From Cyanobacteriota bacterium erpe_2018_sw_21hr_WHONDRS-SW48-000092_B_bin.40 (GTDB lineage Bacteria; Cyanobacteriota; Vampirovibrionia; Obscuribacterales; Obscuribacteraceae), in NCBI GenBank assembly GCA_030917395.1, contig JAUPUU010000297.1, positions 1 to 64,000 of the forward strand: a DNA stretch of 64,000 nt, written 5' to 3'. The notes under the pieces were generated by a model. That model had not been told where the DNA came from. It saw only the letters and a program-made list of their open reading frames with translations, and did not search any database. The position numbers and the translations under genes are program-made. The number at the start of each line of letters is the position of its first letter. Position 1 is the stretch's first letter. This document shows positions 25,744 to 34,390 of this stretch, one piece after another.

Positions 25744-27030
25744 TTAGTTTTGCTCTCCACTTTGATTTTGGTCGGAATTTTTAGGTTGAAGCGAATCTTT
25801 GCTTGGAGCTAAATCGGGCAAGTTACTAGCTGGTTCAGCAAGGGGTTGCTCTTTTTTGGGCTGATCAATTTTTGATTGATCGATTTTATTTTCTTTCTTT
25901 CGCTCTGGCGCTGCCTTCTTGCCTTTCTCTTTTGTTGCTTTAGGTTTGGCCGCTTTCTTACCATTGCTTTTGGCTTTACCCTTGCCTAAATGCTGTGCTA
26001 CTGCCCCTGGTGCTAAGGCCAGGTAGGCGGAGCGATCTAATTCACTGCCCTCGGCAAGCTTTAAGAAAGAGTCAGGTTTGTGGTTGGAATATTGGAAAGC
26101 CAGCCGAGAGTTGACCATTATCTTCTTTGCTTTCTTCACAAGCGCTTCATAGCGAACGCCCAGAGTTTCGACAGTTATGCCCTGCGGATCTACATGGAAT
26201 AACTTGTATTCGCACGGATAGGTGTCAACCGGGGGACAGGAGACATACCAAATATTGCGTTCTCTTTGAATTTTATTGATTGGCACGTGACCACTGATGG
26301 CCAGTCTAACGTCTAGACAGGCACCGAGAATCTCACGAGCTGATGCTCCTTGCATCAAGGTATATTCTTCAAAGGGTGGCCCACCATCGTAAGGCGGTGG
26401 AGCCAAAAGAGGATGGTGGCTGACCACGATCGTCATTTTGCCCTTATTGCTATTCAAATCTTGCTTGAGCCAGTTCATTTGAGCATTGCTCAAGTCACCA
26501 GCGTCGCTGTTGGCCTTAGCCGTATCAAGACCGATTAGATGCACTCCAGCAACAGGATCTATCGACCAGTAAGAGTTACCGCTGGTCAGTCCTTTGCCCT
26601 TGAAGTCGGGGCCGTAGGTGACCATGCGCTCGACAGCTGGCGGACCACTAACATCACATTCACCGAGAACGAAATACCAAGGGCAATTCAGTACTGCCAT
26701 TATGTCGATGAAAAGTTGCCAGAAGACTTCGTCGCGCCCTGGGCCCTCGACTTGATCTCCACAAAAAATGACAAAGTCTACTTTCTGCTCATTGATTGAC
26801 TTGACTACGTCTTGTAAGAAGAGCTGACTTTCTTGCAACAACTTCAGGCTATCGGGTAAGCCGTTAGAAAGGTGGCTGTCTGAGACTACCGCGAAAGAAA
26901 AAGGAGCAAAATCGAAACCTGCTGCTTTGGCCGGGGCAAGCATGCTCAGTTGGCCAAAACAGGTCAAAGCGCCAAGGCCGGCGAGAAAATGACGTCGGCT
27001 TAGTAACTCGGTGTGGCCGTCCTCATCCAT
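25744..27030 (-). CDS. Tat-exported metallophosphoesterase-fold protein with altered metal site
   Basis: The N-terminus has a twin-arginine signal (SRRHFLAG at residues 11-18, hydrophobic core, AKAA cleavage region). The calcineurin-like phosphoesterase fold follows: DSHLSNG, CGDQVEG, LGECDVS, VVSHHPLLAP and SGHVPIN. The family normally reads GNH[DE] at the third motif and GHxH at the last. Here these are Gly-Glu-Cys-Asp and Gly-His-Val-Pro, so two expected histidine ligands and one asparagine are missing. Activity may be changed or lost. The last 80 residues are Lys/Pro/Gln-rich and probably disordered. It is the first gene of the run containing kynA. Confidence 0.8.
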   Translation of the reverse strand: MDEDGHTELLSRRHFLAGLGALTCFGQLSMLAPAKAAGFDFAPFSFAVVSDSHLSNGLPDSLKLLQESQLFLQDVVKSINEQKVDFVIFCGDQVEGPGRDEVFWQLFIDIMAVLNCPWYFVLGECDVSGPPAVERMVTYGPDFKGKGLTSGNSYWSIDPVAGVHLIGLDTAKANSDAGDLSNAQMNWLKQDLNSNKGKMTIVVSHHPLLAPPPYDGGPPFEEYTLMQGASAREILGACLDVRLAISGHVPINKIQRERNIWYVSCPPVDTYPCEYKLFHVDPQGITVETLGVRYEALVKKAKKIMVNSRLAFQYSNHKPDSFLKLAEGSELDRSAYLALAPGAVAQHLGKGKAKSNGKKAAKPKATKEKGKKAAPERKKENKIDQSKIDQPKKEQPLAEPASNLPDLAPSKDSLQPKNSDQNQSGEQN

Positions 27031-27087
27031 TAATCAAGTGCTCCTAAAAGATAGCAAGATAGTCTAGTTTACCTAAAATCAGACCGT

Positions 27088-27708
27088 CTATTTTTCTATT
27101 AGGGTAAGAAGTTCTGCCCGCAAACTTGCATCTTTCTTATACAAACCACGGGCGTCTGTTGTAATGGTCTTACTGCCAGGTTTTTTGATGCCACGAAGGC
27201 TCATGCACGAATGTTCAGCTTCAACCATGACGAATATGGCCAAGGGGTTAAGTTTGTCTTCTATGGCTTGAGCGATTTGCGCAGTCAAACGTTCTTGCAC
27301 TTGCAGGCGCCGCGAGGCAATGTCTACTACCCGGGCCAATTTTGACAGGCCAGTTATGCGCCCGTCGCGGGGTAGATAGGCCACATGCACGAGACCGTGA
27401 AAAGGTAGCAGGTGATGCTCACAGGTGCTGTTGAAAGTAAGGTCTTTGACTAGAACTAGCCCGGCAGCTTCTTCATAAAATTCGCAGGTAATTTGCTCGG
27501 CAGGGTCGAGATTAATAGAAGATGTCAATTCAGCCATCATCCTGGCAACTCGATTGGGAGTCTGCTGCAGGCCTTCTCTATCTAAGTCTTCACCGATGGC
27601 GCGCAAAATCAATTTGACGCCTTCCTCAACCAAAGCCAAATTTGTTTGAGTCGGCACCTTTGTGGGGCTTGGCTGAAAATTACCTTTACAAATCACGTCA
27701 GAATTCAT
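27088..27708 (-). CDS. folE: GTP cyclohydrolase I
   Basis: A 206-residue enzyme that converts GTP to 7,8-dihydroneopterin triphosphate, the first step of folate and tetrahydrobiopterin synthesis. The zinc and active-site segment CEHHLLPFHGLVHVAYLP is intact. REGLQQTPNRVARM and EAEHSCMSLRGI supply the other family signatures. The frame is open to a GTG at 27723, but GAGGAAACC just before the ATG at 27706-27708 decides the start. It lies upstream of the metallophosphoesterase-kynA run with a 57-bp gap. Confidence 0.93.
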   Translation of the reverse strand: MNSDVICKGNFQPSPTKVPTQTNLALVEEGVKLILRAIGEDLDREGLQQTPNRVARMMAELTSSINLDPAEQITCEFYEEAAGLVLVKDLTFNSTCEHHLLPFHGLVHVAYLPRDGRITGLSKLARVVDIASRRLQVQERLTAQIAQAIEDKLNPLAIFVMVEAEHSCMSLRGIKKPGSKTITTDARGLYKKDASLRAELLTLIEK

Positions 27709-27773
27709 GGTTTCCTCAAGCACAATAGTGATTGTGTATAGCTAAATGAAGAGCAATTTAAGGCCCCAGAGCG

Positions 27774-27821
27774 TTGACACTTCTTTTGACAACCGCCAAG
27801 CCTAAGTATATCGCTTATACT
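27774..27821 (+). promoter_or_regulatory. Possible promoter region of fabZ-lpxA
   Basis: Two perfect TTGACA hexamers lie at 27774-27779 and 27786-27791. TATATC (27807-27812, 15 bp from the second) and TATACT (27816-27821) are possible -10 boxes. No pair has ideal 17-bp spacing, so the exact start site is uncertain. Confidence 0.4.
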
Positions 27822-27862
27822 CTAAATCTTTCAATTTTCAGCGTTATCATGAAGGAGAGCCG

Positions 27863-28312
27863 ATGACCGCCGCAACAGTAATGCAACTGGACATCCGTCA
27901 AATTAGAGAGTTGATTCCCCATCGTTATCCCTTCCTTTTAATCGACCGCGTTACTGAAGTTGAGCCTGGGGTGCGGGCGAAGGGCTTTAAAAACTTGACA
28001 GCCAATGAAGAGTTCTTCCAGGGGCATTTCCCCGCAGAACCGATAATGCCGGGCGTCTTGATGGTTGAAGCCTTGGCTCAATTGGGCTGCTTAACTATGC
28101 TCCTCAAGCCTGAAATGAAAGGTAACCTTGGTGTCTTTACCGGTATCGACGGAGTAAAATTCCGCACAATGGTGGTACCAGGCGACAAACTAGAGCTAGA
28201 AGTTGAGCTTCTTAAGATGAAAGGGCCAGTAGGCAAAATGAGAGGAATTGCTCGCGTTGGCGACAAAATTGCCTGTGAAGGCGAAATTGGTTTCGCCATG
28301 GTCAAGCGGTAA
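27863..28312 (+). CDS. fabZ: 3-hydroxyacyl-ACP dehydratase
   Basis: A 149-residue hot-dog-fold enzyme that dehydrates 3-hydroxyacyl-ACP in fatty acid elongation. The N-terminal [14 protein letters not shown] and the catalytic [17 protein letters not shown] (His55, Glu69) are typical of FabZ. GAAGGAGAGCC is a strong ribosome-binding site. lpxA follows after 39 bp. This pairing is common in Gram-negatives because both enzymes use 3-hydroxyacyl-ACP. Confidence 0.95.
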   Translation: MTAATVMQLDIRQIRELIPHRYPFLLIDRVTEVEPGVRAKGFKNLTANEEFFQGHFPAEPIMPGVLMVEALAQLGCLTMLLKPEMKGNLGVFTGIDGVKFRTMVVPGDKLELEVELLKMKGPVGKMRGIARVGDKIACEGEIGFAMVKR

Positions 28313-28351
28313 TTTTGTTTATAAATTTGTCTATATATAGGTAGGGAAACA

Positions 28352-29167
28352 ATGTCTATTCATCCCACTGCCATAATCGGCGAGGGAGCAATAATCGACG
28401 AGACTGTTGATATTGCACCGTATGCTGTTATTGGACCGAATGTGGTTATTAAGGCTGGCACCAAAATCGGTGCTCACGCCATTATTGACGGGCACACCAC
28501 CATTGGTGAGAACTGCAATATATTCCCCGGGGCATCAATTGGCTTGCAGCCGCAAGATCTTAGCTACAAAGATGAGCCTACTGGTGTGATTATGGGTGAT
28601 CGCGTCACGGTTCGCGAGTATGCCACCATCCACCGTGGTACTGCCGATCGCTTCACTAGGGTTGGCGATGATTGCTTCCTTATGAACTATTCGCACATTG
28701 CTCACGACTGCCAGATCGGAAACGGAGCCATCTTTGCTAATGGCGCCACTCTTGCTGGTCACGTCGTGGTCGGTGAGCGTGTGGTTATAGCTGGTTCGGT
28801 TGTGGTGCACCAATTTGTTCGAATTGGCCGCTATGCCATGATATCTGGTGCCACTGGTACACGCATGGACATCCCACCTTTCACTATGTGTGACAAGCGT
28901 CCGCTGGCAGTAACTGGACTAAATCTAGTGGGATTGCGAAGAGGAAAAGTTGGTCCGGAAATTCGCAATACAATCAAGCAAGCCTACAAGTTGATATATC
29001 GTTCCGGTCTTAATACCACGCAAGCGCTGGCGAAAATAGAAGAAGAAATCGAGCAATCGCCTGAAATAAAGGAAATTGTTGAATTTTTCCGCAGCACCAA
29101 ACGCGGTGTGATTCGCGGAGCGTTTGCTGCTGATGGTGGCATCGCTTCTTCTGTGGAAGATGAATGA
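28352..29167 (+). CDS. lpxA: UDP-N-acetylglucosamine O-acyltransferase
   Basis: A 271-residue first enzyme of lipid A synthesis that transfers 3-hydroxyacyl groups to UDP-GlcNAc. The left-handed beta-helix is built from hexapeptide repeats such as IGEGAI, IGPNVV and IGENCN. The catalytic segment SHIAHDCQIG places His118 at the position of the E. coli catalytic histidine. The C-terminal helical region begins near LNLVGLRRGK. This gene implies an outer membrane with lipid A. It overlaps the following MFS gene by 4 bp (ATGA). Confidence 0.95.
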   Translation: MSIHPTAIIGEGAIIDETVDIAPYAVIGPNVVIKAGTKIGAHAIIDGHTTIGENCNIFPGASIGLQPQDLSYKDEPTGVIMGDRVTVREYATIHRGTADRFTRVGDDCFLMNYSHIAHDCQIGNGAIFANGATLAGHVVVGERVVIAGSVVVHQFVRIGRYAMISGATGTRMDIPPFTMCDKRPLAVTGLNLVGLRRGKVGPEIRNTIKQAYKLIYRSGLNTTQALAKIEEEIEQSPEIKEIVEFFRSTKRGVIRGAFAADGGIASSVEDE

Positions 29168-30528
29168 AGATAGAAGTGACTGAAAAGGCGGCCGAAGAAT
29201 CTAAATCTGGATACCGCAGTCTATTTGCTAATCGGCAATTCATGAGCTTGTGGATTGCCCAAGTCTTCTCTCAATTTGCCGATCGGGTAGTCTTTGTTTT
29301 GTTCGTTGCCGTCTTGACGGCTAATGAGCATGCCACAATTGCTGGTAAGCATTTTGAGTCGGCTCAGCTTACTAGTCTTCTTTATGTCGCCTTTACTATC
29401 CCGGCCGTGCTGCTCAGTCCTATGGCTGGAGTATATGTCGACCGCTGGTCCAATAAAGCTGTTTTGGTGCTTTCTAATCTTTTTCGCGCTGCTTGTATCT
29501 GTCTAGTGGCGACACCATATGCAAAGGCATCGCCTATTGCTGCTTTTTCATTGGCCTTTGTCGTATCAATCGGTTCGCAGTTCTTTGCTCCAGCGGAAGC
29601 ATCGTCGATACCACGGCTGGTGAAGAAGGATGAGTTGTTTCAAGCAAACTCGCTCTTTTTCACTACTATGATGATTGCTCTAGGCTTTGGTTTTGCTATT
29701 GGTGAGCCGATTATTGCTCATACTGGTATTGGTAAAGCACCATTTGCAGTTGCTGGTGCTTTTGTTTTGGCCGCCATTTTTTGTTGCCAAATTACTGATA
29801 ACAAACCAGCTGCTAAATCTAATGAGGTCTGGTGGGAAGAGCTGCGTTTCGGTATTGCCTACATTGCCAACAATAAGATGGTTTTTCGGGCCATCGTAAA
29901 GCTCACCTTCCTGTTTTCGACCATTATTGCCCTCACCCCAATTTCGGTAGGCCTGACCGAACAGTTACTTAATCTTCAAGCTGTGCAGTTCGGCTATGTC
30001 ATTGCTGCCGCTGGTATTGGTATGGGCATTGGCAACTTTGTGGTTGGCCACTATTTTTCTAAGGTTTCGGCGGCATTATTGGCCTACAAAGGCTTCGTTC
30101 TGCTTGGCCTATTCCTCACCCTGTTGGGTTCTTTAGGATTTTTGCAAGACTCGGTCTTGCCTTGGTTGGGGATGGCTTCGGTCAATTTCCACGGTTCACT
30201 TATTGTCGTGCCGCTTCTGATTGTTGCTTTAGTGGGCGCTTCCTGCGCCTTTATTGCCGTGCCCACCCAATCTCTGCTGCAGGCTTCTGTGCCGGAAGAG
30301 CTTAGGGGCAAGGTCTTTGCCGCTCAGAATACAGCGATGTCGGCCGCTTCAACCATTCCAGCTGTATTAATAGGCGTATCTGCTGACAAGTTGCCTGGTG
30401 GAGTTTTCACCACCCTTCTAATTATTGGTTTGCCAACCCTCTTGATTGGTTTGCATCATCACAGTCAAACCAGTAAAGAAATGGCTTCGGGTGCAAAGCT
30501 AGATGAAGCAGGCAATACCCTAGGATAA
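29164..30528 (+). CDS. MFS transporter (EntS/MFS_3-like)
   Basis: A 454-residue protein with about twelve membrane segments. FANRQFMSLWIAQVFSQFADRV at the N-terminus and VYVDRWSNKAVLVLSN in the loop after helix 2 are typical of the MFS_3 group that includes the enterobactin exporter EntS and many drug exporters. The start overlaps lpxA by 4 bp, so the two are co-translated. This neighbour could suggest export of an envelope-related compound, but the substrate is unknown. The C-terminal 30 residues are hydrophilic. Confidence 0.82.
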   Translation: MKIEVTEKAAEESKSGYRSLFANRQFMSLWIAQVFSQFADRVVFVLFVAVLTANEHATIAGKHFESAQLTSLLYVAFTIPAVLLSPMAGVYVDRWSNKAVLVLSNLFRAACICLVATPYAKASPIAAFSLAFVVSIGSQFFAPAEASSIPRLVKKDELFQANSLFFTTMMIALGFGFAIGEPIIAHTGIGKAPFAVAGAFVLAAIFCCQITDNKPAAKSNEVWWEELRFGIAYIANNKMVFRAIVKLTFLFSTIIALTPISVGLTEQLLNLQAVQFGYVIAAAGIGMGIGNFVVGHYFSKVSAALLAYKGFVLLGLFLTLLGSLGFLQDSVLPWLGMASVNFHGSLIVVPLLIVALVGASCAFIAVPTQSLLQASVPEELRGKVFAAQNTAMSAASTIPAVLIGVSADKLPGGVFTTLLIIGLPTLLIGLHHHSQTSKEMASGAKLDEAGNTLG

Positions 30529-30681
30529 AGATGCAAAGGGTAGCCAGGCTGGCCTTGACGACCTTTCATTTAGTTTTTGTCTGCCAGGCTAATCTAAACA
30601 TTTGATTAGGTGAGCGGTGGCTGGTTGCCATGTGGCTGCATTCTTATAGAATGTTAGTTACAACCGTTATCAGTAGGAAGC

Positions 30682-32016
30682 ATGCGTAACCGAATAGTTT
30701 TAGTTTTGCTTGTTGTTGGTGTGTGGATGGCTCTAAAGGCCATCGACAAATTTTTCACCGGCCCAGAAGTGCTCTTCATTTTGTGTGGAGTCTTGAGCAT
30801 GATGATTGCTCACACTATTTGGCTTTTCTCCGCCCAACAACGCCATCACAAAAAAGTCTTAGCTCGTCGCTCTTTGGGCTTAACCAGCCCTGAGGCCGCT
30901 AAAGTCTGGCATCCCTATGTTGATGTGGTTATTTCTGCCAAGAACGAATCACGGGTAATTGAAACCACGGTTCGCAATCTTTTTCAAATCAACTATGACG
31001 CCTACTCTGTTTGGGTTATAGACGATTGCTCCACCGACAAGATGCCTGAAATATTGAAGGATCTTCAAGTCGAGTTTCCCCAACTTCAGGTGCTCAACAG
31101 AGTTCCAGGATCTTGCCCTGGTAAGTCTGCTGCTCTCAATGAGTTCTTGCCTCTTTGCAAGGGCGAAGTTATTGCCGTTTTCGACGCCGATGCCAATGTT
31201 GATCCTGAATTTCTCAACATTATTCTGCCGTCACTGGAGCCAGCCAATGTTGGCGCAGTTCAAGCCCAGAAGAAAATGTACGAGAATCAAAAAGGTCTTC
31301 TGGTCGAATGTCAGGCTTCTGAGTATGCCGTTGATACCTATTTTCAAGTCTCTCGTGACCTTATTGGTGGTGCTGTCGAACTACGCGGCGATGGTCAATT
31401 GGTTAAGCGCCAGGCCCTTATCGACGTTGGCGGCTGGAACAACAAGGCCATTACAGACGATCTAGATCTGAGCATGCGCTTACTCGTCAGCAATTGGGAT
31501 ATCACCTTCTGTCCAGAAGCAATTGTCTGGGAAGAAGCAGTCACCACCTTTAAGGCCCTCATTAGGCAACGGCGGCGTTGGGCTGAAGGCAGCATTCGTC
31601 GTTATCTCGACTATATTTTCCCGCTCAATTCACCAACGCGCTTATCGCTGGTGGAGCGTCTTGATACCTTAGTCTTTACAGTCTACTTTGTCGTTCCTGC
31701 TCTGTTGACCTTAGAAATTGCCTCTGAAGTTGTGCATATCGCCACAGGCGTGCCAACCTACGGCAAATTCTTAGCACTGATAGTGATGGCAATATTTGGC
31801 ATAAGTCAGGTCAACTTCTTGATTGCTATGCGTATCTATCGAGCCCCTATGTCTTTCCTCAAAGCTTTGGGCCGCAGTTTTTACGTCACGGCCTACGTCT
31901 ATGGCCACTGGGTGCCAGTTATTGTCGTCTCGTTCTGCCAAATCTTGTTTGGTAAGCAAGTCTCTACCTGGCACCGTACTGAGCATGCCGGTGTTGCCCC
32001 AGTAATAAAAGCCTAG
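30682..32016 (+). CDS. Membrane glycosyltransferase family 2 (PgaC/BcsA-like)
   Basis: A 444-residue processive-type glycosyltransferase. Two N-terminal hydrophobic segments (residues 4-20 and 28-50) precede the GT-A domain, with VDVVISAKNES (80-90), VWVIDDCSTD (110-119), the DxD motif at Asp168-Asp170, TDDLDLSMRL in place of the usual TED, and RQRRRW near 295-300. Three or four C-terminal spans follow. These features match poly-N-acetylglucosamine or cellulose-type synthases and ceramide-type transferases. The product is probably an exported polysaccharide or a lipid-linked sugar. No pgaA/B/D-like genes lie next to it. Confidence 0.85.
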   Translation: MRNRIVLVLLVVGVWMALKAIDKFFTGPEVLFILCGVLSMMIAHTIWLFSAQQRHHKKVLARRSLGLTSPEAAKVWHPYVDVVISAKNESRVIETTVRNLFQINYDAYSVWVIDDCSTDKMPEILKDLQVEFPQLQVLNRVPGSCPGKSAALNEFLPLCKGEVIAVFDADANVDPEFLNIILPSLEPANVGAVQAQKKMYENQKGLLVECQASEYAVDTYFQVSRDLIGGAVELRGDGQLVKRQALIDVGGWNNKAITDDLDLSMRLLVSNWDITFCPEAIVWEEAVTTFKALIRQRRRWAEGSIRRYLDYIFPLNSPTRLSLVERLDTLVFTVYFVVPALLTLEIASEVVHIATGVPTYGKFLALIVMAIFGISQVNFLIAMRIYRAPMSFLKALGRSFYVTAYVYGHWVPVIVVSFCQILFGKQVSTWHRTEHAGVAPVIKA

Positions 32017-32036
32017 AAAAAAATCAGAAAATTTCG

Positions 32037-32073
32037 GACGGGAGCAATAATTTTTTGTTCCCGTCTTTTTTTT
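32037..32073 (+). terminator. Terminator of the glycosyltransferase gene
   Basis: GACGGGA and TCCCGTC form a 7-bp stem around a mostly T/A loop of 15 nt, followed by eight T residues. It lies 20 bp after the stop codon. Confidence 0.88.
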
Positions 32074-32419
32074 GTCGCATTTTTCCACTTGTCATCATAT
32101 TTGGTACCATCTTGATTTCATAAGTTCCCGAGACCCTGCAATATTCCTATATTCAGCGTGTGCCAACACTGCTTTGATCGTATATACCGCTTGAAAAGTG
32201 GTGCTATTCCAACAAACTTTTTACAACTCATTTCAAAGCCCGAAACCAAGTATATTGCCGCGATACACTTGCTGAGGTCGAAATAAGTCAGTCATTAAAT
32301 ATGGACCTCTCGGAATAAATGAGTAAAATGGAGCTTGTCTCGGGCCGTTGGTCCAGGATTGGTCGAATCATTCGAAAAATGATTTCCTAAATTACGATTG
32401 CTAAGAGTTGGAGATTTGC
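32074..32419. other. Long leader/promoter region of the paralogue array
   Basis: 346 bp without a gene lie before the first small secreted paralogue. An inverted repeat GAGGTC/GACCTC spans 32274-32309. A perfect hairpin AATCATT/AATGATT with a 5-nt loop is at 32366-32384, about 36 bp before the first ATG, and could affect translation or mRNA stability. I could not identify a clear sigma70 promoter or a known riboswitch. Confidence 0.45.
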
Positions 32420-32809
32420 ATGCTTAAAAAGATAGCGTCCTCTTTCATACTAGCCTCAGCTTTGGTTGGCACAATGGTCGCTCCGTCGTATGCCGATGAC
32501 GACACATTCAAGAACATTTGTCTGTTCCCTGTCAAAGTGGTTGGTTCAGGTGTTGGAGCTGTAGTAGGCGTTCCTCTAGGTGCCGTCAAAGACGGAACTA
32601 AGGGAGCCATTAAATCCACTACCTGGGTTGCCGGTAAGCTTGGTAATGAAGATGGTGGATACCAGAAGTGGACAGGAGCCATCGTTGGCGCTCCGTTCGG
32701 TATCGTTGGCGGTGCAGCTTATGGTTGCTTCGATGGCGGTTGGCACGGTATGAAAACTGGCTTCGAAAAGCCATTCACCAAAGAAGCATTCACTTTCAAA
32801 GAAGACTAA
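32420..32809 (+). CDS. Small secreted glycine-rich protein, paralogue 1 of 4
   Basis: A 129-residue protein with a signal peptide (residues 1-25, cleavage likely after PSYA). The mature part has Gly-x3-Gly-type segments (VGSGVGAVVGVPLGAVKDGTK), a central KLGNEDGGYQKWTGA motif, a second glycine-rich segment (IVGAPFGIVGGAAYG), then GGWHGMKTGFEKPFTKEAF at the C-terminus. The same order occurs in the three following genes. GGAG precedes the ATG at 32420 by 7 bp; the longer TTG start at 32408 is less likely. Glycine-zipper-like segments can pack in membranes, so a surface or membrane-associated role is possible. I do not recognise the family. Confidence 0.82.
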   Translation: MLKKIASSFILASALVGTMVAPSYADDDTFKNICLFPVKVVGSGVGAVVGVPLGAVKDGTKGAIKSTTWVAGKLGNEDGGYQKWTGAIVGAPFGIVGGAAYGCFDGGWHGMKTGFEKPFTKEAFTFKED

Positions 32810-32883
32810 CTTGTTGAGTAATCAACGTTAGGTTCAATGAAACAGTGAACTTATGTTCGATAATTGTCGGGTAGAAAGAATGA

Positions 32884-32910
32884 GAGGGTGGCTCTCTTAG
32901 AGTCACCCTC
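32884..32910 (+). repeat. Intercistronic stem-loop, paralogues 1 and 2
   Basis: GAGGGTGGCTCT pairs with AGAGTCACCCTC (12 bp with one G-U) around a 3-nt loop. No T-run follows on the plus strand, so it looks like an mRNA-stability or processing hairpin rather than a terminator. Confidence 0.7.
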
Positions 32911-32967
32911 AAAATCTAACTCAAAATCTGAATCAGAAAATGATATAGACCGGGTGGTAAGGAAGAT

Positions 32968-33348
32968 ATGAAAAACAAAGCTTTAGCCTTAATAGCTGCT
33001 GGCGCTATCAGTATCGGTGTTGCAATGCCTTCGATGGCCGGAGACGGTCCTCTTAGCAGTATGGCTTCACTTGCTGGTGCTACCACAGCAGTAATTGTTG
33101 ATACTCCTCAAGGTATTGTCGTCAATTCACTTTGGCGTACGCCTCACACAATGCAGCGTCAACTCGCCAAGCATTTTGGTGATGAGAAGGGTCTCGGACA
33201 AAACCTCGCAGCATTCGCTCTCGGATGGCCTGTTGGTATGGTTTGGGGCGTTCCTTATGGCGCAATCGTCGGTGCTAAGCATGGGATGACTAGTGGTTGG
33301 GAAAAACCATTTAGTACTGATTCCTACATTGTCACTGAAGAAAAATAG
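32968..33348 (+). CDS. Small secreted glycine-rich protein, paralogue 2 of 4
   Basis: A 126-residue protein with a signal peptide (1-24, cleavage after SMA). The conserved layout is PQGIVVNSLWRTP, then HFGDEKGLGQNLAAFALG, WPVGMVWGVPYGAIVGAKHG and SGWEKPFSTDSYIV. It is clearly homologous to paralogue 3 (HVAEKFGDEHGTGQRLAA and GWEHPFSRWSFIT). AAGGA precedes the ATG. The stop is followed by a stem-loop before the next gene. Confidence 0.85.
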   Translation: MKNKALALIAAGAISIGVAMPSMAGDGPLSSMASLAGATTAVIVDTPQGIVVNSLWRTPHTMQRQLAKHFGDEKGLGQNLAAFALGWPVGMVWGVPYGAIVGAKHGMTSGWEKPFSTDSYIVTEEK

Positions 33349-33360
33349 TAAGTAGTAATT

Positions 33361-33396
33361 GCTGCCCGGCACCCTAGCCAAGTGATGCCGGGTAGC
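33361..33396 (+). repeat. Intercistronic stem-loop, paralogues 2 and 3
   Basis: GCTGCCCGGCA (33361-33371) pairs with TGCCGGGTAGC (33386-33396), an 11-bp stem with one G-U pair and a 14-nt loop. No T-run follows. The right arm ends 24 bp before the next start codon. Confidence 0.75.
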
Positions 33397-33420
33397 TCTG
33401 AATTAGAAACGGTGGATAAG

Positions 33421-33825
33421 ATGACAAACAAAATACTAGGTCAAGTTCTTATGTCGGCCGCTCTCATGGTCTCTGCTGTCGCTCCTGCGATGGCCCTCGA
33501 TTATGAAGCCAAGCCGGTTCAGTGGGTTCTACAAGCTCCTATTCGTACTGTTGGAGCTGCAAGCGGTGCCTTGTTCACCGGCCTTGTTACCGGTCCTATC
33601 GCTGGTGGATACCACGGCGGTATCAAAGGTATCAATCACGTTGCTGAGAAATTCGGCGATGAGCATGGAACTGGACAACGTCTAGCTGCCGTTCCAATCG
33701 GTGGATCCGTCGGTATGGTTGCTGGTGGTGTCTATGGTGGCTACCACGGCATGGGACATGGCTGGAAGAAAGGTTGGGAACATCCATTCAGCCGCTGGTC
33801 TTTCATCACCATGGAAGAGAAATAA
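33421..33825 (+). CDS. Small secreted glycine-rich protein, paralogue 3 of 4
   Basis: A 134-residue protein with a signal peptide (1-25, cleavage after AMA). The mature chain shows APIRTVGAASGALFTGL, IAGGYHGGIKGI, KFGDEHGTGQRLAAVPIGG, VGMVAGGVYGGYHGMGHG and WEHPFSRWSFITMEEK. It has the densest Gly and His content of the four. The frame opens at 33382, but the ATG at 33421 directly precedes the signal peptide and follows GGTGGATAAG. It shares FGDE and PFS motifs with paralogue 2. Confidence 0.85.
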   Translation: MTNKILGQVLMSAALMVSAVAPAMALDYEAKPVQWVLQAPIRTVGAASGALFTGLVTGPIAGGYHGGIKGINHVAEKFGDEHGTGQRLAAVPIGGSVGMVAGGVYGGYHGMGHGWKKGWEHPFSRWSFITMEEK

Positions 33826-33859
33826 TTCTATTTGACTGAGGGATGTACTCCCAGTAGAA
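33826..33859 (+). repeat. Intercistronic stem-loop, paralogues 3 and 4
   Basis: The 47-bp gap can fold with TTCTA pairing to TAGAA outside and ACTG...GGG pairing to CCAGT inside, with a small bulge. It is the weakest of the three stem-loops and ends 13 bp before the next ATG. Confidence 0.5.
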
Positions 33860-33872
33860 AAGGTTGAGGATA

Positions 33873-34322
33873 ATGCAAAAGAAAATTCTTTCGTCTTTGC
33901 TAGCTGCTTTAGGACTCGCAATGAGTCTTTCCGCTCCTAGTATGGCTTACCCAGAGCGTCCAGAATCGGCTCGGGTAATCTATGAAATGTGGTACTTCCC
34001 ATGCAGACTGGTCTCTATGGCCGTTACAACTGCTTGGGATGTTCCAACCGCCGCTTTCTCAGATGGCATCAAGGGTGCTATCGGTGGAACCAAAATGGTT
34101 GCCCGTAATCTGGGTAAAGAAGATGGCGTTTATGAAATGGTCGCCGGTGCTATGACCGGTGGTCCAGCTGGCCTAGTTGCTGGTAGCGCTTATGGCGTTC
34201 TCCACGGCGCAGGTTATGGTATCAAGCATGGCTTCATCGGATATCCGAGCCCCCACAGCGGCAGCCACAGCATGATATTCCAGGGCAAAGGTTTCGTTGT
34301 TCCTTACGACGATAACTACTAA
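33873..34322 (+). CDS. Small secreted glycine-rich protein, paralogue 4 of 4
   Basis: A 149-residue protein with a signal peptide (1-25, cleavage after SMA). It keeps the family layout (DVPTAAFSDGIKGAIGGTK, NLGKEDGVYEMVAGAM, GPAGLVAGSAYGVLHGAG, YGIKHGF). The C-terminus diverges: instead of the PFS motif it has a Ser/His/Gly stretch (PSPHSGSHS) and ends FVVPYDDNY. Its KEDG motif is closest to paralogue 1 (NEDG). GAGGA precedes the ATG at 33873. It is the last gene of the array, 68 bp before a terminator. Confidence 0.83.
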   Translation: MQKKILSSLLAALGLAMSLSAPSMAYPERPESARVIYEMWYFPCRLVSMAVTTAWDVPTAAFSDGIKGAIGGTKMVARNLGKEDGVYEMVAGAMTGGPAGLVAGSAYGVLHGAGYGIKHGFIGYPSPHSGSHSMIFQGKGFVVPYDDNY

Positions 34323-34390
34323 CTGACTGTCATCCTCGTTTCTAGTGTCTTTGTAATTAGGCGCTGACCTGGAAATACTTGGCTTCGAGA

